From contig CASDRB010000012.1 of NCBI GenBank assembly GCA_949283025.1, forward strand, positions 1-64,000: 64,000 nt of DNA, given 5' to 3'. Under the pieces are notes generated by a model. That model was not told where the DNA came from. It did no database searches and worked only from the letters and a program-made list of their open reading frames with translations. The stretch comes from an uncultured bacterium. GTDB taxonomy: Bacteria > Bacillota_I > Bacilli_A > RFN20 > CAG-826. A program made the translations under genes and the position numbers. Shown here in pieces: positions 6,833 through 15,656 of this stretch. Numbering within the stretch: the stretch's first letter is position 1; every line of letters starts with the position of its first letter.

Positions 6833-7879
6833 CTATTTTATTGGATTAATGAAAAACTTACCATACACCTGATTTAATGATGCAACTTGTACAAACGCCA
6901 TCGAATCAGCAAGTCTAACTACTCTGACCACTTTTTTTACTTCAAAAGATGAGACTACCATCATCAAAATATATTTTTCCTTATGAGAATATCCACCAAT
7001 AGCTTTTGTAATAGTGACGCTATGAGGGAAATTAGCGATTAAAGCATCGCTTAAATGTAGATGATTAGTGACGATTTGAATTTGAACTTTTTTGTTTCTG
7101 ACATTAATTAAATCAACAACCAAAACAACAACGGCTAAATACACAAAACCATAAAGCAAAGAAATAATAGCGTCGATCCATGCTCCATCACTTCCATAAT
7201 AGGAAGGGAAAGTTAAAATATTCCATACAAATAATAAAGTGTAAACAATAACATTAACTACATTTAAAACGCCAGTGTATTTACCAGTGCTTGATGATTT
7301 TCTTAACGACATATAATAGCCAACGATGTCTAAACCACCAGTAGAAAACAGTCCTTTAAAAGCGATTGCAGAAGACAGCCCAGTGCAAAATCCTGCAAAC
7401 AAAGTGCGGACCAATGGTTGTTGAAAAATCATAGAATGGGTCGCGATTTTATTGCATAAATCCCATTCATTAAAATACGGCATTAATAAAGATGATAAAC
7501 CAACATTAATGCAAGTGAATAACGCGAATCGAATTCCAATCTTTCTAAAAGCAAAAATAATTAGTGGCACATTAACCACACTATAAAATATCGCTTCTAT
7601 TAATATTCCATGCAAAAACTCATTTTCTGGTCCTACTGCTAATTGTATTATCAAACGTATACATTGAGAAACGCCAGATGCTCCACCAGTAATAATGGAG
7701 ATTGTCTCTGTGCCATCAAAAATACGGCCTTTTGCAAAAACTGCAAAACCAAAAGAAAATATAGCCGCGCTTATCGTGCAAATAACTAATGAATATAAAT
7801 ACTCGATAACCAATTTAAATTTTGGATGATCGAAGAAGTAGTTAAATACTTTTTTCTTAAGACGTTGAACTTTTGACAT
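6833..7879 (-). CDS. YitT family membrane protein (DUF161/DUF2179)
   Basis: 348 residues. Five to six hydrophobic segments in the first 250 residues, including the family pattern SFGFAVFAKGRIFDGTETISIITGGASGVSQ and FKGLFSTGGLDIVGYYMSLRKSSSTGKYTG. A C-terminal cytoplasmic DUF2179-like domain follows (VQIQIVTNHLHLSDALIANFPHSVT...YSHKEKYILMMVVS). The family is widespread in Firmicutes; its transported substrate is not settled. A TTGAGT-16-TACAAT promoter lies upstream and leaves a leader of about 7 nt without a ribosome site. It is divergent from the gene at 8005. Confidence 0.9.
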   Translation of the reverse strand: MSKVQRLKKKVFNYFFDHPKFKLVIEYLYSLVICTISAAIFSFGFAVFAKGRIFDGTETISIITGGASGVSQCIRLIIQLAVGPENEFLHGILIEAIFYSVVNVPLIIFAFRKIGIRFALFTCINVGLSSLLMPYFNEWDLCNKIATHSMIFQQPLVRTLFAGFCTGLSSAIAFKGLFSTGGLDIVGYYMSLRKSSSTGKYTGVLNVVNVIVYTLLFVWNILTFPSYYGSDGAWIDAIISLLYGFVYLAVVVLVVDLINVRNKKVQIQIVTNHLHLSDALIANFPHSVTITKAIGGYSHKEKYILMMVVSSFEVKKVVRVVRLADSMAFVQVASLNQVYGKFFINPIK

Positions 7880-7940
7880 AATGTACGTATATTATTGTAG
7901 CGTTAAGTTTAAAAAACTCAAACAGGAAAAGAAATTATTA

Positions 7941-7969
7941 TTGAAAACATTTTTTTACAATGATAAGAT
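7941..7969 (+). promoter_or_regulatory. Promoter of the thioredoxin-like gene
   Basis: TTGAAA (7941-7946) and TAAGAT (7964-7969) with a 17-bp spacer, followed by AGGAGG 8 nt before the ATG at 8005. Confidence 0.6.
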
Positions 7970-8004
7970 TATAACGCTATATGTAAATATAGGAGGATTT
8001 TTTA

Positions 8005-8835
8005 ATGAAAATACTTAGAGCAATCGGTGGATTCTTTGCTAAAATCGGTCGCTGGATTAGAGATACCGCTTGGGTTCAACCTCTATTAATCGTCGGTGGC
8101 ATTTTTGCAATCATTTTTTCCATCCCATATATTGTTAACGGCGTTAAATCATGGTTTGATAGCGGAAATGCATCAGAAACATATTATTTAAGTTTCAAAA
8201 AATCAATGGAAGGCGCCGAACATAAAGATAGCGAAGCTGACAAGTTATTAGATTATGTTGAAAATCGTGAACACGGCACTGCTAGCCAAGCTGATATCGA
8301 TAAATATGGCGATCAATTCTTTATTAGTTTTGTTCAAAAAAGTTGTGCTGGTTGCGAAACTGTTCAACCAGGATATGAAACTTTACAAAAAAACTGGAAC
8401 AAAAATGAATTCGTGCCAGATGTTTCTAATGGAATTTCATCCACCTATAGTTTGTATACCATTTTTATCGATGAAATTACCGATGACGAATTAAGCGGCA
8501 CCGAAACAACTTTCACTCGTTATTTTTGGATGAATCATTCTTCATTTTTTGAAAATGCCGTCACTGCTGTCGAAGATCGTCCATATTATGCTTATATGGG
8601 TGGTGTCTCATCCGATTATGCCAATTTAGTTAATTCAATTGGTGAAGTCGAAAGTTTCCAAACCCCCACTACATTTATGATTGACTTTGGTTCTCCTGAA
8701 CACGGTCCTTATGGAATTATGGATATTATCTTTAATTTCGATGGTAAAGATGGCGGAACTTCTAGTTATGCTTTAGCTAGAACATTGATTGATTGCTGGA
8801 ATCATAGTGGCGTCTTCAATGGCGAGACAAAATAA
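8005..8835 (+). CDS. Membrane-anchored thioredoxin-like protein
   Basis: 276 residues with an N-terminal amphipathic segment and one transmembrane helix (about residues 26-46). The outside domain contains FISFVQKSCAGCETVQPGYETL, a CxxC active-site-like motif on a thioredoxin-type strand, and a later TPTTFMIDFG that fits the cis-Pro loop and the following strand. It may reduce or isomerise disulfides outside the membrane, but no partner gene is adjacent. Strong ribosome site AGGAGG. It is followed by an intrinsic terminator, so it is probably monocistronic. Confidence 0.65.
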   Translation: MKILRAIGGFFAKIGRWIRDTAWVQPLLIVGGIFAIIFSIPYIVNGVKSWFDSGNASETYYLSFKKSMEGAEHKDSEADKLLDYVENREHGTASQADIDKYGDQFFISFVQKSCAGCETVQPGYETLQKNWNKNEFVPDVSNGISSTYSLYTIFIDEITDDELSGTETTFTRYFWMNHSSFFENAVTAVEDRPYYAYMGGVSSDYANLVNSIGEVESFQTPTTFMIDFGSPEHGPYGIMDIIFNFDGKDGGTSSYALARTLIDCWNHSGVFNGETK

Positions 8836-8856
8836 TTAGTTCGTTATAAAATTTAT

Positions 8857-8883
8857 AAGCATGCCTTGTGCATGCTTTTTTAT
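8857..8883 (+). terminator. Intrinsic terminator
   Basis: AAGCATGC and GCATGCTT form the stem around CTTGT, followed by T6. It ends the thioredoxin-like gene. Confidence 0.85.
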
Positions 8884-8913
8884 TTAATTTATAATGTGTT
8901 TACGAGGGAAATT

Positions 8914-9636
8914 ATGAAATATATTTACTGGTCTGATTTTAATAAGCAAATTACAGCATTTACAACGACATGTGAAATTGGTAATGTCGCTTTTCAAGTT
9001 AGTAACAACAATCAACAAGTTATCGACAATCGTAAACAAATTATCAAAGATTTAAATATTACTTCAAAGCAATTGGTTTTTGTGTACCAAAGTCATTCGG
9101 ATCGAATTATTAAAGTTGATAAAAACGATTTAGGCAAAGGTGAATTTAGTTTTGAGTCAGGTTTAGATTGTGATGCTTTATACACTACCACTCCTAATTT
9201 AGCGTTGGGAATTTTTCATGCTGATTGTGTGCCGGTTTTCTTTTTTGCTCCTAAGCACAATCTAATCGGAATTATTCACGCGGGATTTAAAGGTACGCTT
9301 AAAGAAATTACTTATAAATCTATTTCCTATATAATTAAACAAGAAAAAATTAATCCGCAAGATTTATATTTTTATTTAGGCCCTAGTTTAAGTTATAAAT
9401 ATTATCATTTAAATGACGAAGACAAAAATAAAATAATTGAATTAGGATATCAAAAAGCCATTATAGAAGATGGGGTTGATGTTCCATTGATAAATTGTTT
9501 GCAATTGCATAAATTAGGAGTTTCCAACAATCAAATCAAAATTTCTAATTATGATACAGGCGAAGACTTGAATTTGTTTTCCGCATATCGAAATTATCCA
9601 ATTGGTCGGATGGCTTCGATTATCATGTTAAAATAA
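8914..9636 (+). CDS. pgeF: Multicopper polyphenol oxidase-like protein (YfiH/LACC1 family, PgeF)
   Basis: 240 residues from the ATG at 8914, chosen over an in-frame ATG at 8866 because GAGGG lies just upstream and the family starts here. Family residues are visible: VYQSHSDRI, the metal/catalytic FHADCVPVFFF and IIHAGFKGTLKEI (HAGWxG in most members). Members act as purine nucleoside phosphorylase/adenosine deaminase, and the E. coli protein edits peptidoglycan precursors; which applies here is not visible. It converges on coaD with 5 bp between stop codons. Confidence 0.88.
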   Translation: MKYIYWSDFNKQITAFTTTCEIGNVAFQVSNNNQQVIDNRKQIIKDLNITSKQLVFVYQSHSDRIIKVDKNDLGKGEFSFESGLDCDALYTTTPNLALGIFHADCVPVFFFAPKHNLIGIIHAGFKGTLKEITYKSISYIIKQEKINPQDLYFYLGPSLSYKYYHLNDEDKNKIIELGYQKAIIEDGVDVPLINCLQLHKLGVSNNQIKISNYDTGEDLNLFSAYRNYPIGRMASIIMLK

Positions 9637-9641
9637 ATAAA

Positions 9642-10118
9642 TTATTTCTTATTATTAGTTATAAATTCATAGACTGGTTTAGGGACTAGTTTTTTAACAT
9701 CGATACCATTTTCTAATAATTCCATAACATTAGATGATGATATGAATGATGTGTCGCTTCGACTCATAAAAAATATCATATCAATTTCATTATCTACAAA
9801 AGCATTTGCGGCAGCTAATTGAAATTCATATTCAAAATCCATAACCGCTCGCAAACCACGAATTAAATGAGTGGCATGAACCTTTTTTGCATATCCAATT
9901 GTTAAACCAGAAGTAAAATCAACTTCGACATTTGGATATTCTTTTAAAGATTGTTTAATCATTTCTAAACGCTGCTGAATGGTAAAATGAGATTGCTTTT
10001 TTGGATTGTGAGCTATTAAAACAATGACCTTATCAAAAACTTGTAAAGATCTTTTTAATATATCGATATGACCATTTGTTAATGGATCAAAGCTGCCAGG
10101 ATAAACACCAATTTTCAT
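9642..10118 (-). CDS. coaD: Phosphopantetheine adenylyltransferase
   Basis: 158 residues, the usual length. It catalyses the fourth step of coenzyme A synthesis, ATP plus 4'-phosphopantetheine to dephospho-CoA. The nucleotidyltransferase signature is intact: GVYPGSFDPLTNGHIDI with the TxGH motif, then RGLRAVMDFEYEFQLA and SSSNVMEL (ISST-like). It overlaps rsmD by 4 bp (ATGA), in the conserved order ylbF-rsmD-coaD. Confidence 0.98.
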   Translation of the reverse strand: MKIGVYPGSFDPLTNGHIDILKRSLQVFDKVIVLIAHNPKKQSHFTIQQRLEMIKQSLKEYPNVEVDFTSGLTIGYAKKVHATHLIRGLRAVMDFEYEFQLAAANAFVDNEIDMIFFMSRSDTSFISSSNVMELLENGIDVKKLVPKPVYEFITNNKK

Positions 10119-10663
10119 TTCTTTCTCCTTAATATATAAACTATTGTATCTGCATAAGAATATCTTTTAATCATAAAATGTTCGTTTTGTTTTATTATTA
10201 AATCGCGATTAGATTCTAAAACAAAAATACCATCATCACTAATTATTTTGTTTATCAAACAATATTCAATGACATCATTATAAATATCAAATTTATATGG
10301 TGGGTCAACAAAGATAAGGTCAAAAGTAACATTTTCGTCTTTTAATTTTTGCAACGCCATTAAATAATCGCAATAAAGTATTTGATAATTGAGTATTTTT
10401 AACGATGAAAGATTCTTATTAATAATTTTTATTGATTCTTTAAAATTATCAACAAAGACAACGCTCTTTGCACCATTAGAGATGGCTTCTAATCCATAAG
10501 CTCCACTTCCAGCAAATAAATCTAAAACTAATTTATCCTTAATATCATCTCTAATCGCATTAAAAATACCTTCTCTTACTCGATCCATCGTTGGGCGAAC
10601 TTTGTTAGGAAAGCAAGGATATTCAATCAATCTAGATCTAAAAATCCCGGAAATAATACGCAT
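10115..10663 (-). CDS. rsmD: 16S rRNA (guanine966-N2)-methyltransferase
   Basis: 182 residues. SAM-dependent N2 methylation of 16S rRNA G966. Signature sequences: MRIISGIFRSRLI, RPTMDRVREGIFN, the SAM-binding LDLFAGSGAYGLEAISNGA and the catalytic DPPY (IFVDPPYKF). It starts 3 bp after ylbF and overlaps coaD by 4 bp, so the three genes should be translated from one message. Confidence 0.97.
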   Translation of the reverse strand: MRIISGIFRSRLIEYPCFPNKVRPTMDRVREGIFNAIRDDIKDKLVLDLFAGSGAYGLEAISNGAKSVVFVDNFKESIKIINKNLSSLKILNYQILYCDYLMALQKLKDENVTFDLIFVDPPYKFDIYNDVIEYCLINKIISDDGIFVLESNRDLIIKQNEHFMIKRYSYADTIVYILRRKK

Positions 10664-10666
10664 CGT

Positions 10667-11026
10667 TTACTCCTTTTTTCCTATTGACAAATTTAAATCT
10701 TTAAAAACAATAGAATTAATTTCATCATACAATTTTCTAACTTGACGGAATGATTCATAATATTGTTTAACAATATTTAAACCATCCAATTCAATTTTTG
10801 CTTGATTAATTTTATCATGATAAGTTTTTAAAATAGGATTATCAATGTCATATATTTTTAATGCGTCAGAATACTGGATGCAAGCACAATCAAGACGATA
10901 GGCATGCGCTTTAACAATATCATCATTTTCCATTTTTAGTTCAATATCATTTAACTTTTTTACAATATCTTCATTGTCTAGTGCTTTTTTTAAATCTAAT
11001 ATTTTATCCAATAAACCTTGTTCCAT
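10667..11026 (-). CDS. ylbF: YlbF/RicF family regulator of RNase Y
   Basis: 119 residues from the ATG at 11026. A TTG at 11062 would add 12 residues but has no ribosome site. All-helical Com_YlbF family protein (KALDNEDIVKKLNDIELKMENDD...IKTYHDKINQAKIELDGLNIVKQYYESFRQVRKLYDEI). In Bacillus subtilis YlbF, YmcA and YaaT form the Y-complex that steers RNase Y. The neighbours rsmD and coaD match the Bacillus ylbF locus, which supports naming it ylbF over ymcA. No cysteine lies near the C-terminus. Divergent from def. Confidence 0.85.
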   Translation of the reverse strand: MEQGLLDKILDLKKALDNEDIVKKLNDIELKMENDDIVKAHAYRLDCACIQYSDALKIYDIDNPILKTYHDKINQAKIELDGLNIVKQYYESFRQVRKLYDEINSIVFKDLNLSIGKKE

Positions 11027-11067
11027 ATTTTTCACTTTAACAAATTCACTACTAGTATTCAATAATA

Positions 11068-11095
11068 TTGAATTTTTAATGCTTTTTGTTAAAAT
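11068..11095 (+). promoter_or_regulatory. Promoter of def (leaderless)
   Basis: TTGAAT (11068-11073), a 16-bp spacer and TAAAAT (11090-11095). The def ATG begins 6 nt later, so the transcript should start at or beside the ATG. Confidence 0.6.
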
Positions 11096-11101
11096 AAAGC
11101 C

Positions 11102-11644
11102 ATGAAATTGCGAATTGTTAAAGACAACAAACCATCATTAAGAAAAAAATCAAGCGATGTTAAAATGCCAGTTTCCTCAAATGACATGGAATTGTTATAC
11201 GCGATGAATGAATATTTAATTAAGTCGCAAGACGAGGAATATGCAACAAAACACCACATAAGAGCTGGCGTTGGATTGGCTGCTCCACAAGTTGGTGTAA
11301 ATAAAAGAATGTTTGTTGTTTACATTAATGATGGTAATTCGATTTTTAATTGGATTTTAATTAATCCAAAAATAATAGAAACTTCTGCTCGCATGGTTGC
11401 TTTAAAAGATGGAGAAGGTTGCTTATCAGTCGACCAAGATCATCAAGGACTAGTTCACCGCCATTATAAAATAAAAATGAGCGCTTTTAATTTATTGTCA
11501 ATGAAAGAAGAAATTATTGTAGCAGAAGGATATCACGCAATTGTTTTGCAACATGAATATGATCATTTGGATGGCATATTGTATTATGATCGAATCGATC
11601 CATTTAACCCTTATTCGCCACGTCCAAATGAGACTATTTTGTAG
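11102..11644 (+). CDS. def: Peptide deformylase
   Basis: 180 residues. Removes the N-formyl group from nascent proteins. All three motifs are present: GVGLAAPQVG, EGCLS (metal-binding Cys) and QHEYDHLDG (HExxH). The length is typical of Gram-positive type 2 enzymes. No ribosome site precedes the ATG, and the -10 box is 6 nt away. Followed by rnjA on the same strand after 92 bp with its own -10-like TATAAT. Confidence 0.97.
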   Translation: MKLRIVKDNKPSLRKKSSDVKMPVSSNDMELLYAMNEYLIKSQDEEYATKHHIRAGVGLAAPQVGVNKRMFVVYINDGNSIFNWILINPKIIETSARMVALKDGEGCLSVDQDHQGLVHRHYKIKMSAFNLLSMKEEIIVAEGYHAIVLQHEYDHLDGILYYDRIDPFNPYSPRPNETIL

Positions 11645-11736
11645 TTTGCATCTTTTTAATTTATTTATTAAAACAAATAATGTATAATGTTTTCGAAATT
11701 AAAAACATAATTTAATCACCATTGGAAGGAGAGATT

Positions 11737-13407
11737 ATGCCTAGCAAGATTTCATCGCCTGTTTCTATCTATGCTTTAGGCGGGCTACAAGAAGTTGGAA
11801 AAAATACATACTGCATTGAAAATGCAGATACATTAATTATTATAGACGCCGGTGTCTTATTTCCCGGCAATGAATATCCTGGAATTGATTATTTAGTGCC
11901 TGATTATACACATTTAAAGAACAATCGCTCTAAAATTAAGGCTTTGTTTATTACTCATGGTCATGAAGATCATATTGGCGGTATTCCATATTTAATTCAA
12001 AACGTCAACATTCCAGTTATCTATGCCCCACGTTTAGCTATCGCATTGATAAAGCATCGCCTTGAGGATATGAGGTTAATCGATAGAGTTAAATTGGTAG
12101 AATATAGTGAAGATTCCATCATTCCTATCGATGATTTTAACATCTCGTTTTTCCGAGTCACACACTCTATACCAGATTCTTTTGGCATCGTAGTCGATAC
12201 TCCTGAAGGAAGAATCGTAACTACTGGTGATTTTAAAATTGATTTGACACCGATAGGACCCGATATTCAACTTAACAAAATCGCTAAATTAGGATCAGAA
12301 GGTGTCGATTTATTATTGAGTGATTCTACAAATACAGAAAACGACGGATATACGCCAAGTGAAAGGAACGTCTTTGATTCAATTAACGACATTTTTGTTA
12401 AAGCTCAGGGCAGATTAATTGTTTCAACATTTTCTAGCAATATTTCTAGAATTCAACAAATTTGCGAATGTGCTTTAAATAATAATCGTAAAATCGCTAT
12501 TGTCGGTCGCTCAATGGAAAACGCTGTTCAAATTGCTAGAAGTTATGGCTATATTAAAATTCCTGATTCGATTGTAATTGATGTTTCAAATGTTAAACAA
12601 TATAAAAATAATGAAGTTGTTGTTTTATGCACCGGTTCACAAGGAGAACCAATGGCGGCTCTTTCACGAATTGCTAATGGCGACCATAAAGACATCAAAA
12701 TTATTCCAGGTGATACGGTCGTATTTTCTTCTAGCGCCATTCCTGGAAATGGGGTATCGATTGATAATGTTGTCAACCAATTAGCAAAATGTGGCGCAGA
12801 TGTAATTACCAATTCGATTTTAAGCGATATTCACTCCTCTGGACATCCAGCCAAACAAGAATTGCGCTTAATGTTTAAACTTCTTAAACCCAAATATTTT
12901 ATGCCTGTTCATGGCGAATATCGAATGTTATCAATTCATGGTCAATTAGCCGCATCATTAGGTATGAAAAAAGAAAATATTTTTGTATTAAATAATGGTG
13001 ATACGGTCGTGCTAACTAGACATAAATGCGAAAGAGGATATCAAGTTCCTTCAGGTATCACATTTATTGATGGAACCGATATTGCTGGTTTGACTTTAAA
13101 CGTTATCAAAGATCGAAAAGTATTATCAGAAGATGGAATGGTCTCTATTACTATAGGAATTGACACCAAAACAAACCAATTAATTGTGCCACCAAAAATT
13201 ACATGCCGCGGATTTGTATATGGCGAAAAGCATCGCATTATCGGTGAAATCGAAAAAGAAATTGAATATGCTTTATTAAAATTATTGCAGGGCAAAACTT
13301 CATATGCTGAATTAAAAACAGCAATGAAAACAATTGCTTCACGCAAAATTATGCAAGTCATTAATCGTGAACCAATGATCATACCTTTAATTATGACGGT
13401 TTATTAA
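11737..13407 (+). CDS. rnjA: Ribonuclease J
   Basis: 556 residues from the ATG at 11737, 6 nt after GGAAGGAGAG; an in-frame TTG at 11722 lies upstream of that site. Metallo-beta-lactamase/beta-CASP RNase with the zinc motif THGHEDHIGG, VTTGDFKID, beta-CASP DIHSSGHPAKQELRLM and FMPVHGEYRML. It performs 5'-3' exo- and endonucleolytic mRNA decay and rRNA maturation with RNase Y. maf starts 1 bp after the stop codon and must be translationally coupled. Confidence 0.96.
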   Translation: MPSKISSPVSIYALGGLQEVGKNTYCIENADTLIIIDAGVLFPGNEYPGIDYLVPDYTHLKNNRSKIKALFITHGHEDHIGGIPYLIQNVNIPVIYAPRLAIALIKHRLEDMRLIDRVKLVEYSEDSIIPIDDFNISFFRVTHSIPDSFGIVVDTPEGRIVTTGDFKIDLTPIGPDIQLNKIAKLGSEGVDLLLSDSTNTENDGYTPSERNVFDSINDIFVKAQGRLIVSTFSSNISRIQQICECALNNNRKIAIVGRSMENAVQIARSYGYIKIPDSIVIDVSNVKQYKNNEVVVLCTGSQGEPMAALSRIANGDHKDIKIIPGDTVVFSSSAIPGNGVSIDNVVNQLAKCGADVITNSILSDIHSSGHPAKQELRLMFKLLKPKYFMPVHGEYRMLSIHGQLAASLGMKKENIFVLNNGDTVVLTRHKCERGYQVPSGITFIDGTDIAGLTLNVIKDRKVLSEDGMVSITIGIDTKTNQLIVPPKITCRGFVYGEKHRIIGEIEKEIEYALLKLLQGKTSYAELKTAMKTIASRKIMQVINREPMIIPLIMTVY

Positions 13408-13408
13408 T

Positions 13409-13963
13409 ATGTTAATTCTTGCTTCTGCTTCTCCACGCCGAAAAGAAATATTGTCTAAATATTTTGACAATTTCATTATTGATGTTGCTAACATAGATGA
13501 GCGAAATTTGAATTTACCTCCAAACTTAATGAGCGCTGATCTTTCAAAGCGAAAAGCCTACGCTATTTTTAATCGTCATCCAAAAGATATTGTTATCGCA
13601 TGCGATACAATCGTTGTTTTTAAAGGCCAAATTTTTAATAAACCTAAAAACGAACAAGATGCAAAAAGAATGTTATTATCATTATCTAATAATCATCATG
13701 TCGTTTTAACAAGCTATACAATTATTGCGCCTGATATCGAAATATCAAATACGGTAAGAAGCGATGTCTATTTTAATAAGCTAAGTGACGAATTAATTGA
13801 TGACTACATTAAAACCGGCTCACCAATGGATAAAGCCGGTGCGTATGGTGTGCAAGATCAAAATTTCAATTTAATTAAAAGAATTGATGGTTCTTTTTAC
13901 AATGTAAAAGGAATGCCAATTGAACAAATAATTAAAGATTTGAAAAGATTTAAATTAATTTAG
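13409..13963 (+). CDS. maf: Maf family nucleoside triphosphate pyrophosphatase
   Basis: 184 residues. Hydrolyses non-canonical or m5U/pseudouridine NTPs to monophosphates. Family motifs: LILASASPRRKEILSKYF, ACDTIVVFKG, KPKNEQDAKRML, KAGAYGVQD and SFYNVKGMPI. No ribosome site of its own; it starts 1 bp after the rnjA stop. The last 9 bp overlap the 3' end of the convergent EIIB-like gene. Confidence 0.95.
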   Translation: MLILASASPRRKEILSKYFDNFIIDVANIDERNLNLPPNLMSADLSKRKAYAIFNRHPKDIVIACDTIVVFKGQIFNKPKNEQDAKRMLLSLSNNHHVVLTSYTIIAPDIEISNTVRSDVYFNKLSDELIDDYIKTGSPMDKAGAYGVQDQNFNLIKRIDGSFYNVKGMPIEQIIKDLKRFKLI

Positions 13964-14338
13964 CGATATTTTTTCAAATTTCTCAATACTTTTTTTATTT
14001 ATAACTAATACAATCTTATCACTCATAATTATAATATTATCAACGCCGATTTGTTTCAGTTCATTTTGTTTAATTAATGTATTATCTTTTACTTGAATAG
14101 TAAATCGAGAACCTTTCATAGATTTTGAAATAATATTATCGCTTCCACCCATCAATTGAACAAAATTATCTTGAAGTTTGTTTTCATCGCCGGACTTTTT
14201 CTTTTTTTTAGCAATGACTGATAAATAATAAATTCCTAAAATAATAATAATTAAGCATATAAAACCTAAAGCGATGTATGGAGCCCAAAATTTTAAACCA
14301 TCGTTTAAATCTTGGCTAGCTAAAATAATAAAACTCAT
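13955..14338 (-). CDS. Membrane-anchored PTS EIIB-like domain lacking the active-site Cys
   Basis: 127 residues from the ATG at 14338, whose ATGA overlaps the nadK stop. One transmembrane helix (about 19-44), a KKKKK stop-transfer, then a domain with the glucose-type EIIB pattern: FVQLMGGSDNIISKSMKGSRFTIQVKD, KQNELKQIGVDNIIIMSDKIVLVI. Active EIIB domains have a phosphocysteine before TRLR; here that stretch is SMKGSRF with no Cys. It cannot carry phosphate the usual way and may be a structural or regulatory relic. No PTS genes are nearby. Confidence 0.7.
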   Translation of the reverse strand: MSFIILASQDLNDGLKFWAPYIALGFICLIIIILGIYYLSVIAKKKKKSGDENKLQDNFVQLMGGSDNIISKSMKGSRFTIQVKDNTLIKQNELKQIGVDNIIIMSDKIVLVINKKSIEKFEKISLN

Positions 14339-15111
14339 TTGATAAAACACCCTTTCACATTTTCTATAAAACTTTTTTCAGGTTTAAACAAAACATTAAC
14401 GAACAAATTAGATTTATAAATATCTAAATTATATACATCATCATCTAAAGAAATATAATCGAAGGATAATCTAGCTTCTTTTACATAGTTTTTAATATGT
14501 ATTTTGCTTGATGCAGGCACAATCAAGGGACTATTTAATGTCGAATATACTTTTGAATTTAAAGGAGCAATTGGTGTAATTTGATAAACATCTAAACGTG
14601 GGTCTATTATCGCCCCGCCAATTGAACGATTTAATCCAGTTGAACCACAACTAGTCGAAATAACAACCTCATTGCCAACAAAAGTTTCTAAATGTTGTTC
14701 ATCAATGTAAATATCACATTTTAAAATGTTTGTCATAGAAGCCAATCTAACTTCGTTAAAAACATAAAATTCAAGTTGTTCTACACCGCTATCTAAAACG
14801 CCTTGCATTAGATTTATACGTCTAGTTTTTAACAATCCAGCATCTAGCATTTCAAACATCTCGTCAATTTCATCGACACAAAAATCATAAAAAAATCCTA
14901 ATGACCCATTATTAACTCCTAAAAAAGTTACATCATCAAGACGGTCAATATTGTTTTGGATGGCATTTAAAAATGTGCCGTCTCCACCAACATAAATGAT
15001 TATATCAGGATTATAATCATCTATTTCAAAATCAAAACGCATCGCTTCTTGTTTTATTGTTTCGACGATGTTTTGGTTATTTGAATATTTAGAAAAAATA
15101 CTAATTTTCAT
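14335..15111 (-). CDS. nadK: NAD kinase
   Basis: 258 residues. Phosphorylates NAD to NADP. Signature IIYVGGDGTFLNAIQ, NNGSLGFFYDF, the conserved NEV region, and STSCGSTGLNRSIGGAI with DPRLDVYQITPIAP. It overlaps spx upstream by 11 bp and the EIIB-like gene downstream by 4 bp (ATGA), giving a three-gene unit spx-nadK-EIIB-like. Confidence 0.97.
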   Translation of the reverse strand: MKISIFSKYSNNQNIVETIKQEAMRFDFEIDDYNPDIIIYVGGDGTFLNAIQNNIDRLDDVTFLGVNNGSLGFFYDFCVDEIDEMFEMLDAGLLKTRRINLMQGVLDSGVEQLEFYVFNEVRLASMTNILKCDIYIDEQHLETFVGNEVVISTSCGSTGLNRSIGGAIIDPRLDVYQITPIAPLNSKVYSTLNSPLIVPASSKIHIKNYVKEARLSFDYISLDDDVYNLDIYKSNLFVNVLFKPEKSFIENVKGCFIK

Positions 15112-15553
15112 CTTTAACCTTATTTAAACAATCCTGAGCATGTTCACAATTTTTAAAATTTTCACATTGTTCAGGGCAACAATTTAATTCGGCAATTCTC
15201 CTTGCACGAGGAATAAATGTGGTTATATCTTCTTCGTTATATCCGACTTGTATGCGGCGATCATCAACCATTATTGGCCTTTTTAAAACCGAAGGATTTT
15301 TTCGAATGAAATCAATTAAATCATTAACGCTCATATCGTCTAATACCAAGCCATTATCTTTAACTATTTTAGAACGAGAAGAAATGATATCATCCGTTCC
15401 GTTTTCGCTTTTAATTAATATTTCTTTAAGTTCATTTTCGTCTAAAGTAATGGAAAAAATATTTTTTTCAACATAGGGTATTTTTTGCTCTTCAAACCAT
15501 TTTTTAACTTTTCGACAACTTGAACAACTTGGGGATGTATAAATCTTAATCAT
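15101..15553 (-). CDS. spx: Spx-type transcription regulator with extra Cys-rich tail
   Basis: 150 residues; Bacillus Spx has 131. Residues 1-131 follow Spx closely: IYTSPSCSSCRKVKKWFEEQ (CxxC redox switch near residues 10-13), EKNIFS, GTDDIISSRSKI, KRPIMVDDRRIQVGYNEEDI. Spx binds the RNA polymerase alpha C-terminal domain and redirects transcription under thiol stress. The last 25 residues are unusual, with CCPEQCENFKNCEHAQDC holding five Cys and one His. A -35/-10 pair lies upstream. It is divergent from trpS with a shared dyad. Confidence 0.92.
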   Translation of the reverse strand: MIKIYTSPSCSSCRKVKKWFEEQKIPYVEKNIFSITLDENELKEILIKSENGTDDIISSRSKIVKDNGLVLDDMSVNDLIDFIRKNPSVLKRPIMVDDRRIQVGYNEEDITTFIPRARRIAELNCCPEQCENFKNCEHAQDCLNKVKDEN

Positions 15554-15601
15554 ATTTTTTCCTCTGGTATCATATTAATTTATTTTTATGCGAATAGCAA
15601 A

Positions 15602-15620
15602 TAACACTTGTTTAGTGTTA
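15602..15620. promoter_or_regulatory. 19-bp dyad between divergent spx and trpS promoters
   Basis: TAACACT and AGTGTTA are perfect 7-bp arms around TGTTT. It lies upstream of the trpS -35 (15629) and close to the likely spx -35 on the other strand, the place for a shared operator. Confidence 0.45.
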
Positions 15621-15628
15621 AAGATTTA

Positions 15629-15656
15629 TTGAAAACATTTTATTTTATATTAAAAT
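15629..15656 (+). promoter_or_regulatory. Promoter of trpS
   Basis: TTGAAA (15629-15634), 16-bp spacer, TAAAAT (15651-15656). The leader is about 20 nt, holds GGAGG and leaves no room for a T-box. Confidence 0.65.

Noticed and set aside
12549-13382. Long minus-strand frames inside rnjA
   Set aside because: Shadows of the RNase J coding sequence, without starts or family resemblance.
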